From NCBI GenBank assembly GCA_035527715.1, contig DATKZY010000054.1:1-59142 (forward strand): a stretch of 59,142 nucleotides of DNA, written 5' to 3'. The stretch's first letter is position 1; each line of letters begins with the position of its first letter. The translations under genes and the position numbers were made by a program. The stretch is from DSUN01 sp035527715 (GTDB taxonomy: Bacteria; Planctomycetota; PUPC01; DSUN01). Below are positions 50,519-59,142 of the stretch, piece by piece. The notes beneath the pieces are model-generated. The model saw only the letters and a program-made list of their open reading frames with translations, had not been told where the DNA came from and made no database searches.

Positions 50519-50557
50519 GTGGACGACTGTAGATGTATGAGGTGGCCGTCGACCTGA
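50519..50557 (+). CDS. Candidate 12-residue leader peptide
   Basis: The frame GTG...TGA encodes M-D-D-C-R-C-M-R-W-P-S-T, with the first residue from GTG. It has ideal spacing from the extended Shine-Dalgarno. The last codons form the 5' strand of the outer stem and hairpin 1 of the RNA structure at 50542-50590, and the stop falls in the loop of hairpin 1. Two Cys, two Arg and one Trp codon in twelve is unusual. A ribosome reading or stalling here would disrupt the junction, as in attenuation leaders. It is too short for homology by eye. Confidence 0.5.
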   Translation: MDDCRCMRWPST

Positions 50558-50590
50558 TAGGTCGACGGGCCTTTCAGGCCCGGCGGCCAC
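50542..50590 (+). ncRNA. Three-way-junction RNA structure
   Basis: The outer stem pairs GTGGCCG (50542-50548) with CGGCCAC (50584-50590). Hairpin 1 pairs TCGACCT (50549-50555) with AGGTCGA (50559-50565) around a 3-nt loop. Hairpin 2 pairs GGGCCT (50567-50572) with AGGCCC (50576-50581) around a 3-nt loop. Stems are 7, 7 and 6 bp, all perfect, with one to two junction bases. A terminator starts 10 nt downstream. Confidence 0.65.
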
Positions 50591-50599
50591 TCGGTTCGT

Positions 50600-50636
50600 G
50601 GAGCCGGCGTCTGCTTCGGCAGGCGCCGGCTCCTTT
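50600..50636 (+). terminator. Intrinsic terminator of the leader
   Basis: GGAGCCGGCG (50600-50609) pairs with CGCCGGCTCC (50624-50633), with further pairing in the interior (CTGC...GCAG), followed by a run of five T. It lies between the leader structure and the membrane gene at 50702, so it can act as an attenuator. Confidence 0.75.
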
Positions 50637-50701
50637 TTGTTCGCGGCGCGCCGAAGAGCGCTTGCGGCCGCCACGCCCCCGGCGCTACTGTGTGGGCGCC
50701 A

Positions 50702-52645
50702 ATGGATGCCAGGACCCGCGACCGCCTCACCCCGCGTTCGCTCGTGATCGGCACGGCACTCGTCGTGCTGATCAACATCGGCGCGCCGTATTCGCTCTAC
50801 CAGCTCCACTCGTCGCAGTGGGCGATCAGCTATCTGCCGCTGAGCGTGGTTTTCTTCTTCTTCGTCCTCGTGCTGGCCAACCTCGGCGTTCGCCGCGCCC
50901 TGCCCGCCCTGGCCCTCTCCCGCACGGAACTGGTCGTCATCTTCATCATGGCCCTGGTCGGCGCGTCCATCCCCACCTGGGGCACGGCGTCGTACCTCGT
51001 CTCGCTCATCGCGGCGCCGTTCTCCCACCAGGCGACGCCCGAGAACCTGTGGGCCGACTACCTGCACCCGCACCTGCGCAACTGGCTCGTGCCGACGGAT
51101 GACTCTGCCCTCCGCTGGTTCTACCTCGGCCTGCCGAAGGGCGAGAGCATCCCGTGGCACGCGTGGGCGGGGCCGCTGGCCTGGTGGATCGCCTTTCTCT
51201 TCGCCCTCTTCGTGCTGTGCCATTGTGTGGTCGTGGCGCTCCGCCGCCAGTGGGTGCAGCACGAGCGCCTCTCGTTCGCGCTCATGGAGGTGCCGCTCCA
51301 CATGGTGGCGGAGCCCGAGCCGGGCCGCCACGTCCCGCCGTTCCTGCGTCGGGGGCTGTTCTGGCTCGGCTTCGGCCTGCCGATGTTCCTCGTGCTCTGG
51401 AACGCGGTGAGCTACTTCGACCCGCCCTTCCCCGCGATCCCGACGAACTGGGGCATGGCGTCGCTGGGGCCGGGCTTCCCGTCCTTCGCCCTCCACGTCA
51501 ACTTCGCCCTCGTCGGCTTCACGTTCTTCATCCACCGCGAGGTGGCGTTCAGCATCTGGTTCTTCGTGATGCTCTCGATGATCGAGGAGGGGGTGCTGAA
51601 TCGGCTGGGCTACACGATCGCCGACCGCGAGTGCTACACGCTGGGGATGCCGGCCCTCGGCTGGCAGAGCTTCGGCGCGATGTGCGTGATGGTCGCGACC
51701 ATCGTGTGGATGGCGCGGCGCCACCTGGCCGCCATCGTGCGGGGCGCCTTCGCCCGCAGGCCCTCGCCCGAAGAGGCCGAGGAGATGATGTCGTACCGCG
51801 CCCTCGTCGTCTCCGCCCTTCTCTCGCTCGTGTTTATCGTGGTCTTCCTGCGGCGGTCGGGCCTCAGCTATCCCGTCGTCGCCGTCTTCTTCACCGTCGT
51901 GATGGTCCTCTACGTCGGCGTGACGCGGATCGTGATGGAGGGCGGGCTGCTGTTCATCCGTGGGCCGCTGATCGCCCAGACGTTCACCAACTTCGCCGTC
52001 GGCACGGAAGCCGTCGGCGCGGCGGGCGCCGCCTCGCTAGGGCTCCACTACTCGTGGGCGCACGAACTGAAGGGCTTCTTCATGACCGCCTCGGCACACG
52101 GGGCGAAGCTCTCCGACGCGGCCCCTCGACAGCGGCGGGCGATGACCTGGGTGATCCTCTACGCCGGCCTCCTCGCCCTTGTCGTCTCGACGCTGTTCAC
52201 CGTCTGGATGGCCTATCGCTGGGGGGCCATTCAGTTCGAGGGCTGGATCTTCGGCCGCGGCTCGAGCATCGGCTACGACGAGGTGATCCGCCACATGCGC
52301 AACCCCCACGGCCCCGACACGGCGCGCCTCACCTGGATGGGCATCGGGGCCGGGGCGATGAGCGTGCTCACCCTCCTGCGCTACCGCTTCGCCTGGTGGC
52401 CGCTGCACCCCATTGGCCTGCCCGTCGCCATCTGCTCGTACCCCATCAACTACTTCGTCCTCTCCTTCTTCCTCGGCTGGGCGGCGAAGACGATTGTCCT
52501 GCGCGTCGGCGGGGGCCGCGCCTTCGACCGCGGCAAGTTCTTCTTCCTCGGCATCATCCTGGGCTTCTTCACCGCCTGCGGCATCTCGTTCCTCATAGAC
52601 TTCCTCTGGTTCCCCGGCCAGGGCCATCCCCTCTACGGCTACTGA
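50702..52645 (+). CDS. DUF6785-like multi-span membrane protein
   Basis: A 647-residue protein with about fourteen hydrophobic helices, resembling the OPT-related DUF6785/DUF6784 family found in PVC and Armatimonadota-type genomes. Conserved-looking blocks include IPTWGTASYLVSLI (about 94-107), LGMPALGWQSFGAMC, TRIVMEGGLLFIRGP and a final PINYFVLSFFLGWAAK. OPT-type relatives transport peptides or metal chelates; here the substrate is unknown. Start at ATG 50702 with no obvious ribosome site; GTG 50690 is the alternative. A terminator sits about 65 bp upstream, suggesting regulated expression. Confidence 0.75.
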   Translation: MDARTRDRLTPRSLVIGTALVVLINIGAPYSLYQLHSSQWAISYLPLSVVFFFFVLVLANLGVRRALPALALSRTELVVIFIMALVGASIPTWGTASYLVSLIAAPFSHQATPENLWADYLHPHLRNWLVPTDDSALRWFYLGLPKGESIPWHAWAGPLAWWIAFLFALFVLCHCVVVALRRQWVQHERLSFALMEVPLHMVAEPEPGRHVPPFLRRGLFWLGFGLPMFLVLWNAVSYFDPPFPAIPTNWGMASLGPGFPSFALHVNFALVGFTFFIHREVAFSIWFFVMLSMIEEGVLNRLGYTIADRECYTLGMPALGWQSFGAMCVMVATIVWMARRHLAAIVRGAFARRPSPEEAEEMMSYRALVVSALLSLVFIVVFLRRSGLSYPVVAVFFTVVMVLYVGVTRIVMEGGLLFIRGPLIAQTFTNFAVGTEAVGAAGAASLGLHYSWAHELKGFFMTASAHGAKLSDAAPRQRRAMTWVILYAGLLALVVSTLFTVWMAYRWGAIQFEGWIFGRGSSIGYDEVIRHMRNPHGPDTARLTWMGIGAGAMSVLTLLRYRFAWWPLHPIGLPVAICSYPINYFVLSFFLGWAAKTIVLRVGGGRAFDRGKFFFLGIILGFFTACGISFLIDFLWFPGQGHPLYGY

Positions 52646-53008
52646 GTTGGACCGTCGCCCAGACCCCGGAGGCCAGTTCTACATTATATTCAACTGCTAA
52701 GTGTCTATTTCGCAGCAGGTTACAACTGGTCCAGAAAAAACTGCGTAGGAACGCGTCTGACGCATTCCGGAGGGCACATTGGGCTCCTGATACCTTTGGG
52801 CGACTTGGGCCGCCCGCCGGAGGACACAAGCGTAGCGCTGTGCTTGGCTTAGGGAGATCGCCTTCCCTCCCCCATTCCGCGCTCCGGAAGGCCCCAAATC
52901 GCCTCTGGCTGCGTCGCCTTTTCCAGACACCATGTTCCTCCCATCTGGCCGCCAACCGGGAGCGCTCACCGAGGCAATACCTCAGGAGGAATGGGCGGCA
53001 TGTCACTA
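52646..53008. other. Gap without a recognised gene
   Basis: About 360 bp with lower GC at the start (about 52678-52745) than the surrounding genes. A hairpin GGAACGCGT (52748-52756) / ACGCATTCC (52760-52768), one mismatch, is visible. Short frames on both strands lack ribosome sites and coding bias. Perhaps a decayed repeat. Confidence 0.35.
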
Positions 53009-53037
53009 TTGAAATCCCGGCCAGCAGCGCGTATCAT
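53009..53037 (+). promoter_or_regulatory. Promoter of the ABC transporter pair
   Basis: TTGAAA (53009-53014) and TATCAT (53032-53037), spacer 17 bp, about 45 bp before the GTG at 53081. Confidence 0.5.
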
Positions 53038-53080
53038 AGCTCCCGTGGCCAAGTGACCCTGTACTCGTGGAGGGCCTATC

Positions 53081-53896
53081 GTGGCGAAGATCGAGCGAGG
53101 GCCGTGCGGCGAGACGTTCGCCGAGATGAAGGGGGTCTCCCTCTCACTACAGCGCACGACGATTCTGGACCACGTGGACCTCAAGGTCATGCGGGGCGAG
53201 CTCCTCGCCATCGTGGGCATCAACGGCGCCGGCAAGTCCAGCCTGCTCCGCTGCCTCGCGGGAATGTGGAAGCCGACCAAGGGCGAGATCACGGTTGACG
53301 GCCTTGACCGCCAGACGGACGACCTCGCCATCCGCCGCTTCACCGCCTACCTGCCGCCCGACCCCGCGCTGCACAGCTTGAGCATCCGCGAGAACATCCG
53401 CATCTTCGCCGAGGCTTACGGCATCGAGGAGGCCGAGTATCTGCGGCGAATGGACAGCCTGCTCCGCATGTTCGACCTCAAGGACAAGCAGGACAAGAAT
53501 GCCTCGCTCCTCTCCCGTGGCGAGTTGAAGAAGGCGTGCCTCGCCGCCGTGCTGGTCACGGGCGCACGGTTCTACATCCTCGACGAGCCGTTCACGGGCG
53601 GCATTGACCCGCGCGGCTACGACTCCCTGCGTCGCGTGCTCAACCAGCTTGCGGCGAACCGTGACGTCACGGCGGTCTTCGCCACGCAGGTGCTCGAACT
53701 CGCGACGAGTCTCGCCGACCGCATCGCGGTGGTCAACTACGGCCGCGTCCTGGCCATCGGCACCGAGGCGGAACTTCGGGCGGCGTCGGGCCTCGGCCCC
53801 GAGGCCCCGTTCAGCGAAGTCTTCGCCCGCCTGGCCTCGAAGGACAGCACGGTGCCTATCGAGCAGTTCCTCGCCTCGCTGGGGACACGGGAATGA
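53081..53896 (+). CDS. ABC transporter ATP-binding protein
   Basis: A 271-residue ABC ATPase. Walker A is GINGAGKSS (46-54), Walker B FYILDEP (164-170), and the switch His region is replaced by VFATQV. The signature segment reads LLSRGELKK (143-151) rather than LSGGQ, as in many ABC-2-type exporters. The GTG has GGAGG about 7 nt upstream. Its stop overlaps the next gene's ATG (ATGA), so ATPase and permease are translationally coupled. Confidence 0.9.
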   Translation: MAKIERGPCGETFAEMKGVSLSLQRTTILDHVDLKVMRGELLAIVGINGAGKSSLLRCLAGMWKPTKGEITVDGLDRQTDDLAIRRFTAYLPPDPALHSLSIRENIRIFAEAYGIEEAEYLRRMDSLLRMFDLKDKQDKNASLLSRGELKKACLAAVLVTGARFYILDEPFTGGIDPRGYDSLRRVLNQLAANRDVTAVFATQVLELATSLADRIAVVNYGRVLAIGTEAELRAASGLGPEAPFSEVFARLASKDSTVPIEQFLASLGTRE

Positions 53897-55554
53897 GCCA
53901 GCACTGGCCGCTCGGCAAGGGCCGCTACTTCGCGTCATTCGTCCATTCCTGCCTCGCGGCGAGTCTGGCGGCGTTCGGGCTTCTCCTCGCCACTGTCCTT
54001 GTCCTCGACGCGCTCAAGACGGAACACGACGTCGCGTCATCCTGTGCCTTCTGGGCCGCAGCGGCATTCGTGTTTGCTGGGATGCAGGGCGCTCTGATCC
54101 TGCTCTTCCGCCCGCCGGTTCTTGCGACACTCCTTCCCACGCCAGCCGACGAAGCCGCCATCTACAGCGCGCTCGACCCCCTTGAAAGCCTTCCGTACAG
54201 GGTGGTGCCGTATGTCCTGGGGGTCTTCGCCACGCTCGCGTTTCAGAGGCGCCCAACTCCCGCCTCGGTGGCGTGTGTCTTCACCGTATGCATGCTCTTC
54301 CGCCTCTTCCTGCCAATTCTCGCCGTCCTCGGAGTGCGGCTCAGGAAGCTGTTCGTTCCGTGGGGCCACTGGCTGCTGTGGGCCGCGGCGATCGGCACCA
54401 TTGTGGGCTTGTGCTCGGAGTGGCCAGCGAGGAGCAATGCGATAGCGTTGTCCGTTGCCGCGCTGTGCTCGGGCTCGTTCTGGGTGAACCTCGCGGCTGG
54501 GGTCGCGTGCATCCCCCTTGCCTGGCCGGTTCGGTCGTGGGCTCGGCGCGCGATGCGCCGCCAACTGCGACGCGAGGAATTGCTCGAACTGGCCTATCCG
54601 CTCGTCGTGGAGAGGGCGGCCAAGCCGCGGAAGCTCCTGCTGGAGGCGATTGGCGGCGGCAAGCGCCTCCGGCGCTTCGCCTTCCTCGCCCAAGAGGCCA
54701 CTGGGCTGTACCGCCCCAGGGACTGGGGCAAGGCAGCGGTCGTCTGGGTGACGGCGTTCGTGCCGATGCTCTTCATAGTCAGGCACGAGAGCGGCTCAGG
54801 GGTCCACTTGGCCGTGACGGTCGTCCCCCTGGCGGCTGTGTGGTTCTGGGGCTTCGTGCGGCTCATCCGCTTCGAAAGAACCTTCTGCCTCTGGCCCCTG
54901 GGAAGCTATGGTCTCCCGGTGGGCCACCTGGAGTTGTTCGCCGCGCGCGTCGTCATCCTCTCACTGGCGTACTGGGTCACGGGCGCCTTGGCCACGGGCG
55001 TGGTCGCCTTCGTTGCCGATCAGCCGACCGTCGCGTGGGGGGCAGTTCTCGCCGCGTCGGCGACGAATCTGGGCCAGGTGTGGCTGATCGCGCTGGCCTG
55101 GGCAGGATTTCTGTCCTTCTCGCTGGCATGGCGGCAGCAGCCCTCAGTCAGAGAGGTCGCCGCTTACGGCGCGGGCTCGGGCTCATTCTTTCTGCTGGCC
55201 TGGGTGGTCGTGCTCGGATGCCTGGGGGATCCGCTTGTGCGTGTCCCGTTCAGCGGCGCCGTGCCATGGCAACTCGTCCTGCATCGGGGCGTGGTCAGGA
55301 CGGTGGACTTTGCCCGGCCGCTTCTCGCTGCTGGTGGCGCCGCGTCGGAGGCGCAGGACACGGTGCTCGCCTTCGTCGAGCGCAACTTCTGGCAGGTGGA
55401 GGCCGTCATCTGGGCGTTCCTGTTGCTCCTGGCGTGGTTCTGCTTGAGGGTGCTGGTGGCGAGGGAACGGGGCCGGGCCCACCCGAAGTACTGCGCGAGG
55501 CCCATAGCTTGGCAGCCCTCGTTCGGCCCGTTCGCCGGCGGCCGACGCAGGTAG
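53893..55554 (+). CDS. ABC-2-type permease partner
   Basis: A 553-residue membrane protein with about twelve hydrophobic helices and a hydrophilic, Arg/Lys-rich stretch near residues 215-280. It overlaps the ATPase by 4 bp and is therefore its permease. Its size matches the orphan permease at 3883-5535 (550 residues), but the two show no strong similarity by eye. The substrate is unknown. Confidence 0.72.
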   Translation: MSQHWPLGKGRYFASFVHSCLAASLAAFGLLLATVLVLDALKTEHDVASSCAFWAAAAFVFAGMQGALILLFRPPVLATLLPTPADEAAIYSALDPLESLPYRVVPYVLGVFATLAFQRRPTPASVACVFTVCMLFRLFLPILAVLGVRLRKLFVPWGHWLLWAAAIGTIVGLCSEWPARSNAIALSVAALCSGSFWVNLAAGVACIPLAWPVRSWARRAMRRQLRREELLELAYPLVVERAAKPRKLLLEAIGGGKRLRRFAFLAQEATGLYRPRDWGKAAVVWVTAFVPMLFIVRHESGSGVHLAVTVVPLAAVWFWGFVRLIRFERTFCLWPLGSYGLPVGHLELFAARVVILSLAYWVTGALATGVVAFVADQPTVAWGAVLAASATNLGQVWLIALAWAGFLSFSLAWRQQPSVREVAAYGAGSGSFFLLAWVVVLGCLGDPLVRVPFSGAVPWQLVLHRGVVRTVDFARPLLAAGGAASEAQDTVLAFVERNFWQVEAVIWAFLLLLAWFCLRVLVARERGRAHPKYCARPIAWQPSFGPFAGGRRR

Positions 55555-55560
55555 GCAGGC

Positions 55561-55592
55561 GGCACGTCTCCGTTCTTGTCCGCAGACGTGCC
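55561..55592. promoter_or_regulatory. Inverted repeat spanning the cyclophilin -35 box
   Basis: GGCACGTCT (55561-55569) pairs exactly with AGACGTGCC (55584-55592), with the -35 TTGTCC (55576-55581) in the 14-nt middle. It may be an operator or, on RNA, a terminator for the permease gene that ends 7 bp upstream. Confidence 0.45.
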
Positions 55593-55604
55593 TTGTGGTA
55601 AAAT
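55576..55604 (+). promoter_or_regulatory. Promoter of the cyclophilin gene
   Basis: TTGTCC (55576-55581) and TAAAAT (55599-55604), spacer 17 bp, giving a leader of about 45 nt before GTG 55655. Confidence 0.5.
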
Positions 55605-55654
55605 GCCGTCCTCAACGTTCCGAACATCCGATGTCGAGTAGAAGGAGATCCCGG

Positions 55655-56353
55655 GTGACTCGTCTCGCCCTCGCCGTGTTCGTTGCGTGTGTGCCGTTGG
55701 CGTCGTTCGGGGCCGAGGCCCCGAAGGAGAAGGCGCCCGCCAAGGCGGAAACACCCAAGGCCGAAGCGCCCAAAGAGGTGAAGCTGTCCCCCGGCACCTA
55801 CGCCCACCTGAAGACGGCGAAGGGCGAAATCGTGTTCCGCCTGCTGGCCGACAAGGCGCCGAGGACGGCGGCGAACTTCGTGGAACTGGCCAAGGGCGAA
55901 CGCCCCTGGAAGGCCGCCGACGGCCGCTGGGTCGCCAAGCCGTTCTACGATGGGCTGACCTTCCACCGCATCGAGAACGACACGCTGAAGCTGATCCAGG
56001 GCGGCTGCCCGAAAGGCGACGGCTCGGGCGGCCCAGGCTACAAGTTCGACGACGAGACGGATGAGAAGCTGAAGTTCGATAAGCCCGGCGTCGTGGCGAT
56101 GGCAAACTCGGGCTCGGACACGAACGGCAGCCAGTTCTTCATCACGCTCGCGCCGGCGCCGTCGCTCGACGGGCGATTCACGATCTTCGGGGAGGTGGTG
56201 AAGGGCCTCGACGTGGCCGAGGCGATCAGCAAGATGCCGTCCACAGCCAAGGGCACGGGGGACAAGGCCATCCACATGGCCAGAGCCCCCGTCGCCATCC
56301 AAACGCTCACAATCGAGACTATCAAGGAGGAGCCGAAGCCGGCGGCGAAGTGA
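55655..56353 (+). CDS. Exported cyclophilin-type peptidyl-prolyl isomerase
   Basis: A 232-residue protein with signal peptide (TRLALAVFVACVPLASFGAEA), an Ala/Lys/Pro-rich linker (about 23-45) and a cyclophilin domain. Family segments are FYDGLTFHRI, GGCPKGDGSGGPGYKF, GVVAMANSGSDTNGSQFFI and LDGRFTIFGEV. The active-site Arg is in FHRI. The linker would let it reach folding substrates away from the membrane. GTG 55655 is preferred over ATG 55631 because AAGGAG lies 8 nt upstream and it opens directly with the signal peptide. Confidence 0.9.
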   Translation: MTRLALAVFVACVPLASFGAEAPKEKAPAKAETPKAEAPKEVKLSPGTYAHLKTAKGEIVFRLLADKAPRTAANFVELAKGERPWKAADGRWVAKPFYDGLTFHRIENDTLKLIQGGCPKGDGSGGPGYKFDDETDEKLKFDKPGVVAMANSGSDTNGSQFFITLAPAPSLDGRFTIFGEVVKGLDVAEAISKMPSTAKGTGDKAIHMARAPVAIQTLTIETIKEEPKPAAK

Positions 56354-56362
56354 GCCGGCTCT

Positions 56363-57409
56363 TCACGCCCGGGGAGGGGGCGGCGGCGTGCTGTCGGGCT
56401 CGGCCGCGATATGGGTCGGAGCCGTCGGGGCGTCCGGGTAAGGCCGCAGGGGCTGCGCCGTGGCCACGCCGTGGGCGCAGAGCACCCCCAGCGCGAGGGC
56501 AACCACCTTCTCGCGCAGCGCCGGCGGGTAGACCGCCTCGGCCGCCGCGCCGTACTGCACGAGCCACCAGGCCACCTCGTCGAGGTTCCTCACCTGCGCG
56601 CGGTAGAAGAGCGTGCCGTCGCTGAACGTCTGCGCGGCCTGCCCGGGGTGGGGGACCCGCTCGCGGATGAGCCGCGCGACCGACGGGGCGAAGCGGATGC
56701 CGATCTCCTGCGGCTCGCCGCCGAACACGTACCACGAGCCCTCGAAGAATCCCTCGAGCGAGAAGTCCTTCGGCGCGGTGAAGTGGAGCGGGGTGTGCTC
56801 GACGGCGCTGATCCGCGACACGCGGAACTTCCGAATCTCGCGGTGCGTCACCGAGTAGGCCACAAGATACCACGCGTGCTTGCGGAAGGCCACACCGTAG
56901 GCGTCCACCTCGAGGCGGCGGAGGGCCTCGGTGCGGCGCCCCGAGTAGATGATGGCGATGCGCCGCCGCTGGGCCACCGCGTCGCGCACCTCGGCAAACA
57001 CGGCGGGGTTCACGCCCGCCGTGGGCAGCGCGACGCTGGTGCGGGCCATGAGCCCCTCCGCGCTCGCGCGCAGCACCGGCGGCAGGCACGACAGCAGTTT
57101 GCTCCGCGCGCTCTGGAGCACCTCCCCCCTGTGCTCGGCCGGGAGAAACGCCTCGCCCGGGAACAGCAGGGCTGCCACTTCCTGCGGGGTCAGACGCACC
57201 GAGGGCAGGAAGAACGAGGGATCGATCCGATAGCCCGACTGCGAGCGCCGGATCGGCACCCCGGCGTCCTTCAGCGCCCGGATGTCGTTGAACACGCGTG
57301 TGCGGGACACCCCGAAGCGCTCGGCCAGCACCGGCGCGCTCCACCCCGGGCCCGCCTGGAGAAGCGACACCATCTCCAGCAGGCGCGATACCCGCAGCGT
57401 CTTCCCCAT
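56363..57409 (-). CDS. WYL-domain transcriptional regulator
   Basis: A 348-residue protein with an N-terminal helix-turn-helix (about 1-60: LLEMVSLL, APVLAERFGVSRTRVFNDIRAL) of the DeoR/HTH_11 type and a WYL domain (about 130-240), with the VAFRKHAWYLVAYS motif near 175-188. WYL domains sense ligands such as nucleotides or single-stranded DNA. A C-terminal WCX-like region follows, then a Pro-rich tail. It starts 14 bp after the oxidoreductase gene stop, so it may regulate sugar metabolism. Confidence 0.85.
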   Translation of the reverse strand: MGKTLRVSRLLEMVSLLQAGPGWSAPVLAERFGVSRTRVFNDIRALKDAGVPIRRSQSGYRIDPSFFLPSVRLTPQEVAALLFPGEAFLPAEHRGEVLQSARSKLLSCLPPVLRASAEGLMARTSVALPTAGVNPAVFAEVRDAVAQRRRIAIIYSGRRTEALRRLEVDAYGVAFRKHAWYLVAYSVTHREIRKFRVSRISAVEHTPLHFTAPKDFSLEGFFEGSWYVFGGEPQEIGIRFAPSVARLIRERVPHPGQAAQTFSDGTLFYRAQVRNLDEVAWWLVQYGAAAEAVYPPALREKVVALALGVLCAHGVATAQPLRPYPDAPTAPTHIAAEPDSTPPPPPRA

Positions 57410-57423
57410 CCTCTGCCTGCCTC

Positions 57424-58455
<1,032 letters not shown>

Positions 58456-58510
58456 GAGGTCACTCCTTCACGCGAACACGACGGATGATAGGCGTCCCTG
58501 CTCTGTCTGC

Positions 58511-58538
58511 ATTGTAGTCACTGGGAGCGGCCCGTCAA
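58511..58538 (-). promoter_or_regulatory. Promoter of the oxidoreductase-WYL operon
   Basis: On the minus strand, TTGACG (58538-58533) and TACAAT (58516-58511), spacer 16 bp. Confidence 0.55.
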
Positions 58539-58582
58539 CCGGAAAATGTGGCCGCCGAGCCATTTGCCCGGCGCCGCCGGGG

Positions 58583-58611
58583 TTGCGTTGGCCGATGGCG
58601 TGTGGTAGAAT
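58583..58611 (+). promoter_or_regulatory. Promoter of vgrG
   Basis: TTGCGT (58583-58588) and TAGAAT (58606-58611), spacer 17 bp, about 37 bp before the ATG. Confidence 0.5.
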
Positions 58612-58647
58612 CCGCCGCCTGAGGGAGGCGCATCGAGGAGGCCGCGA

Positions 58648-59142
58648 ATGGCGCGCAAGCAGGCCCGCAGAACGATGGGGATTCAGACCCCCTTGGGGGA
58701 GGACGTGCTGCTCCTGAGGGGCTTCACGGCGACGGAGCGCCTGGGCCGCCTGTTTGAGGTCCAGGCGGACCTGCTCAGCGAGAACCACACCATCAGCTTC
58801 GATGAGATCGTGGGGCAGAGGGTCACGCTGCGGCTCGACACCGGCGCGGAAGGCCCGCGCTACTTCAACGGCATCGTCAGCAGCTTCAGCCAGCGGGAGT
58901 CCATCGGGGCCCTCGCGCGGTACGGGGCCACGGTGGTCCCCTGGCTCTGGCTCCTCACCCTGACCTCCAATTGCCGCATCTTCCAGCACGCGACGGTTCC
59001 CGACATCCTCCTCGAAGTGCTCAGGGGGCACCTGTTCGCGGACGTGGACAACCGGCTGAGCGCCGACTACCGCGAGTGGGAGTATTGCGTCCAGTACCGC
59101 GAGACCGACTTCGCGTTCATCAGCCGCCTCATGGAGCAGGAA
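58648..59142 (+). CDS. vgrG: Type VI secretion spike protein VgrG (3' end outside window)
   Basis: The first 165 residues of a VgrG, with the frame still open at the window edge. The start reads IQTPLGEDVLLLRGF, then FEVQADLLSEN, VVPWLWLLTLTSNCRIFQ and EWEYCVQYRETDFAFISRLM, each a conserved block of the VgrG/TssI gp27-like base domain. VgrG trimers tip the type VI secretion tube and carry effectors. GAGGAGG lies upstream of the ATG. No other secretion gene is in the window, and any C-terminal effector domain is outside it. Its own promoter suggests it begins a transcription unit. Confidence 0.9.
   Translation, partial: MARKQARRTMGIQTPLGEDVLLLRGFTATERLGRLFEVQADLLSENHTISFDEIVGQRVTLRLDTGAEGPRYFNGIVSSFSQRESIGALARYGATVVPWLWLLTLTSNCRIFQHATVPDILLEVLRGHLFADVDNRLSADYREWEYCVQYRETDFAFISRLMEQE

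Noticed and set aside
50382..50519. A 45-codon Arg-rich frame whose TAG overlaps the leader GTG
   Set aside because: Its ATG lies at or before the predicted transcription start, has no ribosome site, and the composition is typical of GC-rich noncoding DNA. The TAGTG overlap is probably chance.
52593..53006. A 137-codon minus-strand frame in the gap before the ABC genes
   Set aside because: It overlaps the DUF6785-like gene end, has no ribosome site and no domain.

Overview
This window is a very GC-rich stretch of bacterial chromosome with strong third-position G/C bias. The gene content suggests a free-living, polysaccharide-degrading member of the PVC superphylum, most likely Planctomycetota-like or Lentisphaerota-like. 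The signs are formylglycine sulfatases, several Gfo/Idh/MocA oxidoreductases (one with a Tat signal), a DUF6785-type membrane protein, a prepilin-like GFTLLELL protein, FHA and WYL proteins, and many short palindromic repeats, some lying inside reading frames. Phylum assignment is an inference from family content; no rRNA or tRNA gene was seen. Many genes have AGGAGG-like ribosome-binding sites and sigma70-type TTGNNN-N16-18-TANNNT promoters, which helped fix starts.

Layout. 1-2142: 3' part of a STAND/NACHT-like ATPase with about seven and a half 42-residue TPRs. 2143-2630: paired hairpin repeats and the argJ promoter. 2631-5535: argJ and an ABC-2-type permease. 5648-8641 (minus): pabB, pabC and a prepilin-like protein. 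9144-11853: a signalling cluster of histidine kinase, Rcp1-like receiver, receiver with degenerate GGDEF, and a decayed third receiver. 11870-12570: a frameshifted gene. 12679-12850: a long foldback repeat. 12897-16032 (minus): an FHA membrane protein and a HAD-YvcK fusion. 16196-18779: HD-domain, SIS-like secreted and NYN proteins. 18992-20975 (minus): a DUF192 protein and an RqcH/NFACT protein. 21126-21370: a three-unit palindromic array. 21536-25179: a sulfatase / Tat-exported oxidoreductase / TIM-barrel isomerase operon. 25189-26649: a DNA methyltransferase with palindromic inserts. 27193-30423: mfd. 30662-30871: a small lipoprotein. 31095-32595: an ISKra4-type insertion sequence. 32724-35624: a secreted multi-module lectin-like protein. 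35637-37217: an AI-2E transporter and a tandem zinc-ribbon protein.

37380-50313 is a carbohydrate-catabolic region. A tightly coupled five-gene operon encodes an oxidoreductase, PIG-L deacetylase, GH20-like glycosidase, serine hydrolase and Asp-box propeller. It is followed by a convergent metallopeptidase and then a sulfatase-GH39 pair. Sulfatases, a deacetylase and two glycosidase-like enzymes together suggest attack on a sulfated, possibly N-acetylated glycan. Next comes a leader region (50349-50636) with a promoter, an unusually strong Shine-Dalgarno, a 12-codon peptide, a three-way-junction RNA and an intrinsic terminator. It lies ahead of a DUF6785-like membrane protein. The right end holds an ABC transporter pair, a secreted cyclophilin, a WYL regulator with an oxidoreductase, and the 5' end of a type VI secretion vgrG cut by the window edge.

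The most unusual signals are the leader RNA at 50504-50636, in-frame palindromic elements inside at least two genes plus a heptamer-repeat insert in a third, the HAD-YvcK fusion beside an FHA protein, and the signalling cluster with a degenerate cyclase and a receiver remnant.
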